Positions 1 through 9,863 are shown, counted from the stretch's first letter. The stretch is 64,000 bases of DNA from an uncultured Lachnospiraceae bacterium (GCA_910579735.1 CAJTUZ010000005.1:62001-126000); one strand, 5' to 3'. Notes: a model not told the origin generated them from the sequence alone. A program made the numbers and translations.

Positions 1-723
1 ATATCGGAATTGGAGGCGGAACAGTACAGACATCAGGAAATGCGTTTTCAGAAATACGTGACCGGCAAAAGAATGTCTATGGCTGAAATCCGGGACGCGA
101 TCGGTGCGCCTGTCTATACTCTGGCGGATCTGCCGCTTGCCTCTCCTGCCGGTAAATGGAAGGAGAAAGTACAGATCTACGAAGATTCCGGCGAAGGGTT
201 TTCGGAGGAACATTCCTATTATCCGGAAGGAGACTCCCTGACAGAAGACGCTTCCGGAAAATGCATCTTACGGCTTGCCGTGAAAGAAGGGCGAAAGGCG
301 GTACGGATAGACCCGTGCAGCGATTACTGCATCGTATATATCGAACAGATCAAATGGAACGATACGCTGCTGTTTAGTGTATCTGCGGACGATCAGGATA
401 CGGCGGGAAAGAACGGCATATGGGGCAGAGGCGGCGTGCGGACGGAACATATGCGTACAAGAGATGTTCTGCGTACAAAAGGCGGCCTGCGAATAAAAGA
501 CAGTGCGTGCATAAGGATAGCGGACTGCATATCGTTAAACGGTACGGCAGCGGGAGCGTGCACATATGCATTTGCCACCGAGGATCCGAATATTACCGTG
601 GAGCTGTCGGAATTGACACATCAGGCGGAAAATCTGCTGCAGGTGACGATGCAGATAACAAGGATGCCGAAGGATACCATTAGTCATATGACCGGTCATA
701 TGCATAAGAGAGGACTGTTTTAG
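1..723 (+). CDS. C-terminal part of an unrecognised protein of the polysaccharide locus (5' truncated)
   Basis: The reading frame is open from the first base of the window, so the true start lies upstream; the first in-frame possible start (TTG at 10) has no ribosome binding site. About 240 residues are visible. They begin with a charged helical stretch and continue as mixed, mostly hydrophilic sequence that looks beta-rich; there is no membrane helix and no motif I can name. The stop codon lies 3 bases before the next glycosyltransferase gene, so the two are almost certainly co-transcribed. Proteins in this position are often glycosyl- or methyltransferases with a C-terminal accessory domain, but the visible part does not allow a functional call. 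Confidence 0.6.
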   Translation: MSELEAEQYRHQEMRFQKYVTGKRMSMAEIRDAIGAPVYTLADLPLASPAGKWKEKVQIYEDSGEGFSEEHSYYPEGDSLTEDASGKCILRLAVKEGRKAVRIDPCSDYCIVYIEQIKWNDTLLFSVSADDQDTAGKNGIWGRGGVRTEHMRTRDVLRTKGGLRIKDSACIRIADCISLNGTAAGACTYAFATEDPNITVELSELTHQAENLLQVTMQITRMPKDTISHMTGHMHKRGLF

Positions 724-726
724 GAT

Positions 727-3201
727 ATGAATGAGAAATCGGTGTCATACGATTGGGAGGCTTACTACAGGGCGGCCTACGAGAAAGAAAAAAAACAAAA
801 TACAGTGACTGCCGGAAAAATAGCAGATGCGGAAGCCAGGCAGGAGGATGCTGTACTGAAACTGGAGCGTATCCATAATAATGCTTTCTGGAAGCTCTCT
901 GCGCCGGTGCGCAAATGCTATCATGCGCTTGCAGCCCGTAAAGCGAAGGCAGAAGCGGATACGGAAACCGCCGCGGCTTTGGCAGAAGGGATAACAGCTG
1001 ATTTCTCAAACGGAAAGATACCTTCCGGTATGTGTATAACAGAAGGAAATATAGAAATAACGAATGATATTGAAACCTTGAAGCAAATGAAACCATATCA
1101 CCGGGAATATGCTAAAGAAGTTTTCAGGCAGAAGCATCCGTATCTGCAGTGGATCGCGCTGCATGAAAAAGAAGGGATGCCCGAGAATGAGAAAGCAGGT
1201 CAAAATGCCGAAAATGCCGGAAAAGATACTGCTGCGGCGGAGGCCGGAATGTTTGTCGACGGCATTCGGCAGATCGATATAGCAGGCACGGATTTATGTA
1301 TTATAGCCTGCGGAAACGGCATCATCAGTGTAAAAACATGTGAAAAAGTTAAAACATGGTTTGACAATAATGAGAATAACAACTGTATTTTTACTTATTC
1401 GGATGAAGATTATTATTGGGAGAACCTTTCAGGCAGGATGCATCCCTGGTTTAAGCCTGACTGGTCACCGGATACGCTGCTGTCTTTCTGTTATGCCGGG
1501 CATATGATTATCGTGCGGAAATCACTGTGCGGGCCGCTTTGCGAAGAATTTCCAACAACGGACAGTCTGCGGACGGACAATCATGCGGACGCCTGTGCCG
1601 CGGCTTTCTATCACTTATGTCTGCGCCTTGAAGAATGTGCTCTGGAAGGTCATTATACGATCGGACATATACAGGAGGTATTGTTTCATAATCGCTATGA
1701 AGCAGATGAAAGGACCCGAAGAGAGCTTGTTAAGGCCGGTAAAGAGGGCAGGGACGTTCTGGAAATGGTCGAGTCGCTGTTAGAAAAAGAACTGGAACAG
1801 GGACGCGGTATGCCGGGCGCCGGTGCATCCTGTCTGTCTGTCAGAGAAGCCGCTTTGCAAAGAAGGGGAATAGCAGCGCATTTTGAGACGGGGCAGTATC
1901 CCGGCATATACCATGTCGTTTACGAGATGCCTCAAAGGAGCATGATATCGGTCATCATCCCGTCGAAAGATCATCCCGATGTACTGGAAAAATGTTTATC
2001 CTCATTCCGGGAAAGGACAGAATATGACAGCTATGAGTGGATCGTAGTGGATAACGGCAGTAATGCCGAGAACAGAAAGCGTATGGAGCTTCTGCAGAAA
2101 GAGTACGGCTTCACTTATTTATATGAACCTATGGAATTTAATTTTTCCGCTATGTGCAATAGGGGAGCAGCCAGAGCACAGGGAGAATATCTGCTGTTAT
2201 TAAATGATGATATCGAGATCCTGCATGGGAATTGGCTCCATATTATGGCCGGACAGGCATCTCTGCCGCATACAGGCGCAGTAGGAGCGAAGTTATGGTA
2301 TGCAGAGGGCAGTTCGATCCAGCATGTGGGGATTACGAATATGAGGATCGGCCCTTCCCATAAACTGATCACTTATCCGGATGATCGAAATTATTATTAC
2401 GGGAGAAATCAGGTCGTCTATGATATGATCGGTGTGACGGCCGCCTGTCTGATGATAGAGAAGCGGAAGTATATGGAAGCGGGCGGTATGGACGAAACCA
2501 TGAAAGTCGCATATAACGACGTTGATTTCTGTTTTAAGCTGATTGAGGCCGGATATTATAATGTGCTGCGTAACGATGCGGTATTGTATCATGCTGAATC
2601 GCTCAGCAGAGGATTGGACGAAGAAGACGAAGGAAAGTGGGAAAGACTGCTTTGTGAGAAAGAAAATCTCTATACCAAACATCCGACAATGGAAGGAAGG
2701 GACATTTTTTACCATAACAGCCTGATTGATAATGCTTCGCATTACGCTTGTGATTTTAAATTTGATTATGAAAGACACTTAAAAACGATAGAACCGTTTG
2801 TCGAAAATGCAGGAAATCTTGCAGGGATGACAGAAGGCATTTTGCAGCTTACAGTCGACAGAGCCGAAAAACAGCATAAGATCCATCGGGAAGAGGCGGA
2901 CATTATGTTTCTTATGGGGTGGAGTTATATCCCCGGAGACGACAATGCAAAATATGAAAGAAACATAGTATTGGCGCATGAAAGCGGGGCGTGTCTGAGG
3001 GTTTGTCCATACCCCTGGTTCCGCAGGGATGCGGTAGGCGTTTTGTCCGGACAGGTCAACGTTTCACTCTCCGGATTCGTCGCACGTATCAAGAAGGAAA
3101 AGTTGCAATCCGGCGTCTGGAGGGTCGGAATGACGGCAACAGACTTAGACACGCATCAGAGTTTTCTGACATGGTCCGACAAGAAAATGGTCGTAAAATA
3201 G
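727..3201 (+). CDS. Large family-2 glycosyltransferase with coiled-coil head and a degenerate first GT domain
   Basis: Likely transfers a sugar during assembly of a cell-surface glycan on the cytoplasmic side of the membrane. The 824-residue protein starts with a coiled coil (about 15-60) ending in the motif FWKLSAPVR. A middle region (about 180-400) keeps only the second half of a GT-A fold, recognisable from SDED followed by FKPDWSPD. A complete GT2 domain starts near residue 406 (SVIIPSKDHP), with the nucleotide/metal motif LLNDDIEI near 493. The C-terminal 120 residues are an extra domain of unknown role. The first GT unit seems to have lost its N-terminal nucleotide-binding half, so only the second is likely catalytic. 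The donor sugar cannot be read from sequence; rhamnan-type enzymes are the closest style. Confidence 0.85.
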   Translation: MNEKSVSYDWEAYYRAAYEKEKKQNTVTAGKIADAEARQEDAVLKLERIHNNAFWKLSAPVRKCYHALAARKAKAEADTETAAALAEGITADFSNGKIPSGMCITEGNIEITNDIETLKQMKPYHREYAKEVFRQKHPYLQWIALHEKEGMPENEKAGQNAENAGKDTAAAEAGMFVDGIRQIDIAGTDLCIIACGNGIISVKTCEKVKTWFDNNENNNCIFTYSDEDYYWENLSGRMHPWFKPDWSPDTLLSFCYAGHMIIVRKSLCGPLCEEFPTTDSLRTDNHADACAAAFYHLCLRLEECALEGHYTIGHIQEVLFHNRYEADERTRRELVKAGKEGRDVLEMVESLLEKELEQGRGMPGAGASCLSVREAALQRRGIAAHFETGQYPGIYHVVYEMPQRSMISVIIPSKDHPDVLEKCLSSFRERTEYDSYEWIVVDNGSNAENRKRMELLQKEYGFTYLYEPMEFNFSAMCNRGAARAQGEYLLLLNDDIEILHGNWLHIMAGQASLPHTGAVGAKLWYAEGSSIQHVGITNMRIGPSHKLITYPDDRNYYYGRNQVVYDMIGVTAACLMIEKRKYMEAGGMDETMKVAYNDVDFCFKLIEAGYYNVLRNDAVLYHAESLSRGLDEEDEGKWERLLCEKENLYTKHPTMEGRDIFYHNSLIDNASHYACDFKFDYERHLKTIEPFVENAGNLAGMTEGILQLTVDRAEKQHKIHREEADIMFLMGWSYIPGDDNAKYERNIVLAHESGACLRVCPYPWFRRDAVGVLSGQVNVSLSGFVARIKKEKLQSGVWRVGMTATDLDTHQSFLTWSDKKMVVK

Positions 3202-3478
3202 AACAAATAAAAGTGTGAATGTTATTTTATAAAAATAATTAAATTGATTCTGATAAAAAATGACAGAAAACAAAATATTATTCAATCACAATTAATGAAA
3301 ATGTTAAATTTAGAGTTAATCACTATAAATAAAATGTGATATTAACATAACGATTGCATTTAACTGTATCATCCGGCGTCGGATCAAGGGCGTTATGCAA
3401 AATAAGAAGATAACGAAACTGCATTTTATGATGAAGAGTATGGCGCAGGACATTTGTCAGGTAAGGAGGAAAACGGCG
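3202..3478. other. AT-rich intergenic gap in the glycosyltransferase cluster
   Basis: This 277-base stretch is far richer in A and T than its surroundings, especially 3205-3360, where runs of A/T dominate. No coding frame, clear hairpin terminator or convincing -35/-10 pair was recognised. It probably carries a promoter for the next glycosyltransferase gene and may mark a cassette junction in the locus. A longer in-frame start at 3395 exists, but the strong AAGGAGG at 3463-3469 points to translation starting at 3479. Confidence 0.5.
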
Positions 3479-5554
3479 ATGGAAACACATCAGGAAGAAG
3501 AAAATCTGCTTGGAAACAGGCAGACTATGGAGCAGACGGAAGAAAGCATACGGTATTATAAAGAAGCTTATGAAAGGGAACGTGAGAAGCGTGCCGTTTT
3601 GATCGCGAAGCTGGCAGATGCAGAGAGCAGAGCCGCAGACCTGGAACAGAAGCTTGAGCGTATTAAAGGAAGTGTGTTCTGGAAGCTGTCAAAACCACTG
3701 CGCTCGGCAGTGCACTTTATGCAGCGGACAAAGGACCGTATCAGCCGTTATGGAAATATCAGAGGCATTGCCAGGAAACTGGATGCCAAACGTATTGAGA
3801 AACTGGCAAAGTCACAGCACGGTACGGCAAGTTTTCCGACGCCGGAAGAAGCGGCGAAGCAAAGAGAAACGAAATTTTCCAAAACGATAAAGATCAGCAT
3901 TCTGGTGCCGCTTTACAATACACCGAAAGAATTCCTGGTACAGGCAGTCGATTCCGTGCTTGCACAGACCTATGAAAACTGGGAGCTGTGTCTGGCAGAT
4001 GGTTCGGACGCCGACCACGCATATGTCGGAACGTTGTGTGAGGAATATGTGCGGAAGGATGCTGCCTACGTAAATGAGCACCCGGCTCTGCAGGCGCTTG
4101 TACAAACCGGAAGCCGTATCATATACCGGAAACTGGAAAAGAACGGCGGAATCTCCGAGAACACGAACCGTTGTCTGGAAATGGCGACGGGAGATTACAT
4201 CGGTCTGTTCGATCATGATGATATTCTCCATCCGGCTGTTTTATATGAATATATGAAAGCGATCTGCGAGCGGGGAGCGGATTACATCTACTGCGACGAA
4301 TCCACTTTTCACGGTAACAGCATCGATAATATGATCACCCTGCATTTTAAACCGAATTTTGCCATTGACAATCTGCGCGCCAATAATTACATATGTCATT
4401 TCAGCGTATTTGACAGGAAATTATTGGAAGGAACCGAAGTATTCCGTTCCCGGTTTGACGGCAGTCAGGATCACGATATGATCCTGCGGCTGACGGCCAA
4501 CGCAAAAAACGTCGTGCACATCCCGAAATTAATGTATTACTGGCGGTCGCACAAAGGCAGCGTAGCGTCTGATATCAATGCCAAAAGCTATGCGATTGAA
4601 GCGGCAAAGGGAGCCGTAGCGGATCATCTGCAGAGTCTTGGCTTTCAAAATTTTGAGATCACATCGACAAAAGCCTTTGAGACGATTTTCCGGATTCGAT
4701 ATGAGATAGAAGGAAATCCTAAAATATCAATTGTTATTCCAAATAAAGACCATTATGACGATTTAAAACGCTGCGTGACTTCTATTTTAGAAAAAAGCTC
4801 GTATGATAATTATGAGATCATTATCGTGGAAAACAACAGCACATCCAAAGAAATTTTTGATTATTACGACAAACTGCGCGAACATTCTTTTATCCGGGTC
4901 ATAGAATACCAGGGAGAGTTTAACTATTCCCGGATTAATAATCTGGGCGTTTCCAAAGCCGTGGGAGAGTATGTGATCCTGCTCAATAACGATACGCAGG
5001 TCATTACGCTGAACTGGATGGAGGAGCTTTTGATGTATGCACAGCGGGACGACGTCGGAGCGGCAGGCGCCAAACTTTATTATGCGGATAAGACGATCCA
5101 GCATGCGGGAGTCGTGATCGGACTGGGCGCCCACAGGACTGCAGGACATACGCATTACCGGGTGAACTACAATAACCTCGGCTATATGGGAAGACTCTGT
5201 TACACGCAGAATGTGACGGCTGTGACGGGCGCGTGCCTGATGGTGAAAAAAGAGATTTATGATAAGCTCGGCGGTCTGGACGAGTCTTTTGCGGTATCGC
5301 TTAACGATGTGGATTTCTGCCTGCGGATCAGAGAGGCCGGATACCTGAATGTGTTTACGCCTTTCGCGGAACTTTATCATTTTGAATCGATATCCCGCGG
5401 AGCGGATGATACGGGAGAAAAGGCCGCGCGCTACAATGCGGAATCGGAACGGTTCCGTCAGAAATGGCAGAATGCGCTTGCGGAGGGGGACCCTTATTAC
5501 AATCCGAATTTTTCACTGGACAGAAGCGACTTTGCTTTGAAAATTAATCAGTAA
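3479..5554 (+). CDS. Bifunctional family-2 glycosyltransferase with two GT-A domains
   Basis: Predicted cytoplasmic glycosyltransferase adding one or two sugars to a surface polysaccharide. The start at 3479 is chosen because AAGGAGG lies 8-9 bases upstream; an in-frame ATG at 3395 would add 28 residues without such a site. The 691-residue product has an N-terminal coiled coil ending in FWKLSKPLR, very like the head of the preceding protein. The first GT domain begins with ISILVPLYNTP and contains LFDHDDILHP and a C-terminal YWRSHKGS block. The second begins with ISIVIPNKDHYDD and contains LLNNDTQV. Both domains keep their acidic metal-binding motifs, so both may be active. Such tandem GT2 proteins are typical of rhamnose-rich or O-antigen-like glycans; the exact linkage is unknown. 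Confidence 0.88.
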   Translation: METHQEEENLLGNRQTMEQTEESIRYYKEAYEREREKRAVLIAKLADAESRAADLEQKLERIKGSVFWKLSKPLRSAVHFMQRTKDRISRYGNIRGIARKLDAKRIEKLAKSQHGTASFPTPEEAAKQRETKFSKTIKISILVPLYNTPKEFLVQAVDSVLAQTYENWELCLADGSDADHAYVGTLCEEYVRKDAAYVNEHPALQALVQTGSRIIYRKLEKNGGISENTNRCLEMATGDYIGLFDHDDILHPAVLYEYMKAICERGADYIYCDESTFHGNSIDNMITLHFKPNFAIDNLRANNYICHFSVFDRKLLEGTEVFRSRFDGSQDHDMILRLTANAKNVVHIPKLMYYWRSHKGSVASDINAKSYAIEAAKGAVADHLQSLGFQNFEITSTKAFETIFRIRYEIEGNPKISIVIPNKDHYDDLKRCVTSILEKSSYDNYEIIIVENNSTSKEIFDYYDKLREHSFIRVIEYQGEFNYSRINNLGVSKAVGEYVILLNNDTQVITLNWMEELLMYAQRDDVGAAGAKLYYADKTIQHAGVVIGLGAHRTAGHTHYRVNYNNLGYMGRLCYTQNVTAVTGACLMVKKEIYDKLGGLDESFAVSLNDVDFCLRIREAGYLNVFTPFAELYHFESISRGADDTGEKAARYNAESERFRQKWQNALAEGDPYYNPNFSLDRSDFALKINQ

Positions 5555-5636
5555 TGTGATAAAATAACAAAAATGGGTTTTTTGGGAACAGATACCATAT
5601 TGTTACAAAAATAATGATCATATGGAGGGAAAAAGA

Positions 5637-7358
5637 ATGGGCTACAAAGAACAGTATAATTTCTGGCTGGAAGATTCCTATTTTGACGAAGCCGTGAAAA
5701 AGGAACTGCAGGAGATCGGGGGCGACGAGAAAGAGATCGAAGACCGCTTCTATAAAGATCTTGCATTCGGAACGGGCGGACTCAGAGGCGTCATCGGTGC
5801 AGGCACGAACCGGATGAACATCTATACTGTACGGAAAGCGACACAGGGACTTGCCAACTATATTAAAAAACAGGGCGGAGAAGCAAAAGGGGTTGCCATC
5901 GCCTATGATTCCAGAAGAAAATCACCGGAGTTTGCGGATGAAGCGGCGCTTTGTCTGGCGGCTAACGGCATTAAGGCGTATGTATTCGAGTCGCTGAGAC
6001 CCACGCCGGAACTTTCTTTCGCACTGCGGGAACTCGGATGTATCTCCGGCATCGTTATCACGGCAAGCCATAATCCGCCGGAATATAACGGCTATAAATG
6101 TTATTGGGAAGACGGTGCACAGGTGACTGCGCCCAAGGACAAAGAGATTATTACGGAAGTCAACAATGTAACGGATTATCATACAGTTAAGACAATGGAT
6201 AAGACGGAAGCCATGAATGCAGGACTGTATCAGGTGATCGGTAAAGAAATAGACGATAAATATATGGAAGAGCTGAAAAAGCAGATCATTCATCCGGAGA
6301 TCATCAAAGAAGTCGCAAAGGACATGAAGATCGTATACTCTCCGTTTAACGGAACCGGAAATCTGCCTGTCAGACGGATCCTGAGGGAGATCGGTTTTGA
6401 GAATGTCTATGTCGTACCGGAGCAGGAGATGCCGGATCCCGACTTTACAACGTTGGATTATCCGAATCCGGAAGATCCGAAAGCATTTACGCTGGCGCTG
6501 GCGCTTGCAAAAGAAAAGAATGCGGATATTGTTCTGGCGACCGATCCCGACGCGGACAGGCTCGGTATCTATGCGCTTGACACAAAGAGCGGCGAGTACG
6601 TTGCGTTTACCGGAAATATGTCCGGTATGCTGATCGCGGAATATATTCTGCGGGAAAGAACCGCAACCGGTAAAATGCCCGAAAATCCCGCGCTTGTTAC
6701 AACAATTGTTACAACCAATATGGCAAGAGCGATATCGGAAAATTATCATGTCAGATTTATTGAGGTTTTAACAGGATTCAAGTACATCGGCGAGCAGATC
6801 AAATGGTTTGAAGAATCCGGTTCCAATAATTATGTATTCGGTCTGGAAGAAAGTTACGGATGCCTGGCCGGAACACATGCAAGAGACAAAGACGCGATTG
6901 TAGCCGTTATGTGTCTGTGTGAAATGGCGGCATGGTGTAAGAAGAACGGCAAGACCGTATGGGATCAGATGATCACCTTATATGAAAAGTACGGTTATTT
7001 TAAAGAAAGCCAGTATTCTATTACAATGAAGGGAATCGACGGCGCGAAACAGATCGAAGAGATCATGAATAAATTAAGAAGCAATCCGCCGAAGAATTTC
7101 GGGGAGCTGAAAGTCAGAGAATTCAGGGATTACGACACGGGAAGGACGCTGAATCTGGAGACGGATACGGAGGGAGAGACCGGTCTTCCGCAGTCTAACG
7201 TATTATACTTTGACTTAACGAACGATTCCTGGTGCTGTGCACGGCCATCCGGAACGGAACCGAAGATCAAATTCTACATGGGAGTAAAAGGAACAAGTTT
7301 AGAAGACGCGGAAGCGAAACTTGCACAGCTGACGGAAGACTTAAAAGCATACTTATAA
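5637..7358 (+). CDS. Phosphoglucomutase/phosphomannomutase (alpha-D-phosphohexomutase)
   Basis: Interconverts hexose-6-phosphate and hexose-1-phosphate, feeding nucleotide-sugar synthesis for the glycosyltransferases around it. The 573-residue protein shows all four family signatures: the phosphoserine loop TASHNPPEYNG (catalytic Ser144), the metal-binding DPDADRLG, the sugar-specificity loop GLEESYG and the phosphate-binding RPSGTEPKIKFY. The start at 5637 follows GGAGGG at 5624-5629; an in-frame ATG at 5622 overlaps that site and is unlikely. Length and motifs fit the PgcA-like group of Firmicutes that can use glucose or mannose phosphates; which one is preferred cannot be read here. Cytoplasmic. 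Confidence 0.95.
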   Translation: MGYKEQYNFWLEDSYFDEAVKKELQEIGGDEKEIEDRFYKDLAFGTGGLRGVIGAGTNRMNIYTVRKATQGLANYIKKQGGEAKGVAIAYDSRRKSPEFADEAALCLAANGIKAYVFESLRPTPELSFALRELGCISGIVITASHNPPEYNGYKCYWEDGAQVTAPKDKEIITEVNNVTDYHTVKTMDKTEAMNAGLYQVIGKEIDDKYMEELKKQIIHPEIIKEVAKDMKIVYSPFNGTGNLPVRRILREIGFENVYVVPEQEMPDPDFTTLDYPNPEDPKAFTLALALAKEKNADIVLATDPDADRLGIYALDTKSGEYVAFTGNMSGMLIAEYILRERTATGKMPENPALVTTIVTTNMARAISENYHVRFIEVLTGFKYIGEQIKWFEESGSNNYVFGLEESYGCLAGTHARDKDAIVAVMCLCEMAAWCKKNGKTVWDQMITLYEKYGYFKESQYSITMKGIDGAKQIEEIMNKLRSNPPKNFGELKVREFRDYDTGRTLNLETDTEGETGLPQSNVLYFDLTNDSWCCARPSGTEPKIKFYMGVKGTSLEDAEAKLAQLTEDLKAYL

Positions 7359-7403
7359 ACATAGGAAGGCCGCGTCATGCGGACCGCTCCAAGGTTTAAC
7401 CGG

Positions 7404-7434
7404 CGGAATCGTCCTGAGTTTCAGGACGATTCCG
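7404..7434 (+). terminator. Perfect 14-bp hairpin after the phosphohexomutase
   Basis: Bases 7404-7417 are exactly complementary to 7421-7434 around a 3-base loop. The sequence that follows (TATTATAA) is AT-rich but not a run of T. It may be a weak intrinsic terminator or an RNA-stabilising element ahead of the next glycosyltransferase. Confidence 0.55.
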
Positions 7435-7460
7435 TATTATAACAGGACGACGGGAGTAAG

Positions 7461-8861
7461 ATGGGCAAAAAGATTATTAATATAGGCAATCTGAAGAAAA
7501 CAATTCACTATCTGCAAAAAAACGGTATCCGTCATACTTTTTATGCCGCAAAGGAACGCATGGAGGAGGAACGGCAGTCGGAATACGTCTATGTCGGACC
7601 GGGAAAGGATATGCTGAGCGCACAGCGGGAAAAGAGCGCCGGCTGTCCGTACCGTTTCAGCATCGTCGTGCCGGCCTACGAGACGAAAGAAGATTATCTG
7701 CGGGAAATGATAGAATCCGTCAGAGAACAAAGCTATGAAAAATGGGAACTGATCATAGCCGATGCCAGTAAGAGCCATCATGTGGAAGAAATCGTAACGG
7801 CATATCAAAGGCAGGAAAATGAGGGGCGCATACAATATATCCGTCTCCCGGAGAATAAGGGGATCTCGGAGAATACCAACGCGGCTGTCGAGAAAGCGTC
7901 CGGTGATTATATCGGTCTGCTGGATCATGACGATATTCTGACGCCGGATGCCCTATATGAAATGGCCGCTGCAATTGATAGGGCAGAACAAAACGGTGAA
8001 TCACCTGTTATGTTATACTCCGATGAAGACAAATATGAAGATAGCGGTTGTTATGAACATCCGAATAAGAAATATAAATATAATCTGGACTTGATTTTAT
8101 CGAATAATTACATTTGTCATTTTATGTTGGTGGAGTCCAGACGAATGAAGAAATTAAAACTGCGCCGACAGTTTGATGGTGCGCAGGACTATGACCTGGT
8201 GCTTAGGATAACAGGTGATCTGCTTGGCGCCGAGCCGTCTGTGCCGGCCATCAGATTATGCGAAAAGATCGTGCATGTTCCTAAGGTGCTTTATCACTGG
8301 CGCTGTCACGAAGAATCCACAGCCGCCAATACGGCAAGTAAACGATATGCTTATGAAGCAGGGAAGGAAGCGCTGGAAGATTTCTGCCGGCAGAGAGGAT
8401 GGCAGGCACAGGCCGCACATTCTCTGCATCTTGGCTTTTATCAGATCACTTACATGCCCGATCTTTTTACGGTCCGTCCGGAAGTGGGCATCATCGGGGG
8501 CAGAATCCTCAACAGAGAGAATAGAATCGAGACGGGAATCTATGATGAGGAGGGCAGACGGCTGTACCTGGGCGTGCATAAAGAGTACAGCGGCGGTTCC
8601 ACGCACAGGGCAGCGCTCTTACAGGACTGTGCGGCAGTCGATATCCGCTGTATGCGCGTGTGTAAGAAACTGCAGCCGTTGTTTGAAGAAATAACAGGAG
8701 TTACTTACCAGGAATACGGCGCATGGAAACTGGCGGATGTTTCGGCTGTTACGTGTGATGAAGAGGGATATCGGAAACTGAGTATGACACTTGGCCGCGC
8801 TGCAGCCGAAATGGGATACCTGGTTGTTTGGGATCCGCAGATCACGCTGAAGCAAAAATAA
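7461..8861 (+). CDS. Family-2 glycosyltransferase
   Basis: Probable cytoplasmic sugar transferase of the surface-polysaccharide locus, 466 residues. After about 70 residues of charged N-terminal sequence the GT-A fold starts with FSIVVPAYETKEDY. It carries the acidic LLDHDDILTP motif, a second acidic LYSDEDKYED block, and the YHWRCHEES and DYDLVLR segments seen in the first domain of the tandem glycosyltransferase at 3479. It is therefore a paralogue of that domain. The last 130 residues form an extra region without a recognised motif. GGGAG at 7451-7455 supports the ATG at 7461. Donor and acceptor are unknown. Confidence 0.88.
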   Translation: MGKKIINIGNLKKTIHYLQKNGIRHTFYAAKERMEEERQSEYVYVGPGKDMLSAQREKSAGCPYRFSIVVPAYETKEDYLREMIESVREQSYEKWELIIADASKSHHVEEIVTAYQRQENEGRIQYIRLPENKGISENTNAAVEKASGDYIGLLDHDDILTPDALYEMAAAIDRAEQNGESPVMLYSDEDKYEDSGCYEHPNKKYKYNLDLILSNNYICHFMLVESRRMKKLKLRRQFDGAQDYDLVLRITGDLLGAEPSVPAIRLCEKIVHVPKVLYHWRCHEESTAANTASKRYAYEAGKEALEDFCRQRGWQAQAAHSLHLGFYQITYMPDLFTVRPEVGIIGGRILNRENRIETGIYDEEGRRLYLGVHKEYSGGSTHRAALLQDCAAVDIRCMRVCKKLQPLFEEITGVTYQEYGAWKLADVSAVTCDEEGYRKLSMTLGRAAAEMGYLVVWDPQITLKQK

Positions 8862-8906
8862 AATGGCAGAGGAAAACATATTAAAATTAAATGGAGACAT
8901 AATAAA

Positions 8907-9863
8907 TTGATAAATACAACTGTTATTATACCGAATTATAACGGCATGCAGTACCTGGAAAACTGCCTGCGTTCACTTGCGGAAGAGGAAGCCTGTATTA
9001 TCGTAGTCGATAACGCTTCTACGGACGGCAGTTTTGAGATGATCGCAGACAGATTTCCTGCTGTCAGGACGATCCGTATGCAGGAAAATACCGGTTTTTG
9101 CAGGGCGGTCAATGCCGGTATCGCGATGTCGTCCACCAGATATGTTATTTTCCTGAATAACGATACGGTCGTGGAGCCGGGATTTGTAAAGGAACTGGAG
9201 ACGGTCATGGAGCAGGATAAAAAGATCTTCTCTGCTTCTGCCAAGATTCTCTCCATGCAGGATCATGAGAAAATCGATGACGCCGGAGATTTTTACTGTG
9301 CGCTTGGCTGGGCGTTTGCCAGAGGAAAAGGAAAGCCGGAGAGTAAATACGGGAAAAGCTGCCGTATTTTTGCTGCCTGCGGCGGCGCGTCCATTTACCG
9401 CAGAAGTCTTTTTAAGCAGATAGGCACACTGGACGAAAACCACTTTGCCTATCTGGAAGATATCGACTTGGGCTACCGTGCACAGATCTACGGGTATCGC
9501 TGCCTGTTTGTGCCATCTGCCCGCGTATATCATGCCGGCAGCGCTTCATCCGGTTCGCGCTACAATCGGTTCAAGACCGATCTGACTTCCAGAAACAGTA
9601 TTTACCTTATCTATAAGAACATGCCCCTTTTCCAGATCGTTTTGAATCTGCCTTTTTTCATCATCGGATTTGCCGTGAAAACTTTGTTTTTTACCGGTAA
9701 AGGCATGGGAGGCGCTTATATAAAAGGATTATGGAAAGGCTTTCAATTATGCTTATCCGAAGAGGGCCGCCGGAACAAGGTCCGCTTTATGAGTCGTCAT
9801 TTTTTGTCCTATTGCCGTATACAGGCCGTCCTGTGGATCAATATGATACGACGTTTCTGCTGA
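8907..9863 (+). CDS. Family-2 glycosyltransferase (rhamnosyltransferase-like)
   Basis: A compact 318-residue GT2 enzyme that probably transfers a deoxyhexose or hexose to the lipid-linked glycan. It starts with the typical TTVIIPNYNG strand, followed by VVDNASTDGS, the acidic LNNDTVVEPG and the LEDIDLGYR acceptor-side motif, the pattern of the WbbL/RfbF-type rhamnosyltransferase family. The C-terminal 80 residues include an amphipathic to hydrophobic stretch (LPFFIIGFAVKTLFF) likely to dock on the membrane. Translation starts at a TTG codon with GGAGA about 9 bases upstream; no ATG alternative fits. It lies 45 bases after the previous gene. Confidence 0.88.
   Translation: MINTTVIIPNYNGMQYLENCLRSLAEEEACIIVVDNASTDGSFEMIADRFPAVRTIRMQENTGFCRAVNAGIAMSSTRYVIFLNNDTVVEPGFVKELETVMEQDKKIFSASAKILSMQDHEKIDDAGDFYCALGWAFARGKGKPESKYGKSCRIFAACGGASIYRRSLFKQIGTLDENHFAYLEDIDLGYRAQIYGYRCLFVPSARVYHAGSASSGSRYNRFKTDLTSRNSIYLIYKNMPLFQIVLNLPFFIIGFAVKTLFFTGKGMGGAYIKGLWKGFQLCLSEEGRRNKVRFMSRHFLSYCRIQAVLWINMIRRFC

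Noticed and set aside
3395..3478. Earlier in-frame start for the second tandem glycosyltransferase
   Set aside because: The segment has no good ribosome binding site, whereas AAGGAGG is ideally placed for ATG 3479.
5922..6749. Long open frame of 275 codons on the minus strand
   Set aside because: It lies fully inside the phosphohexomutase gene, has no ribosome binding site and encodes Arg/Ile/Cys-rich sequence typical of an antisense shadow of codon bias.
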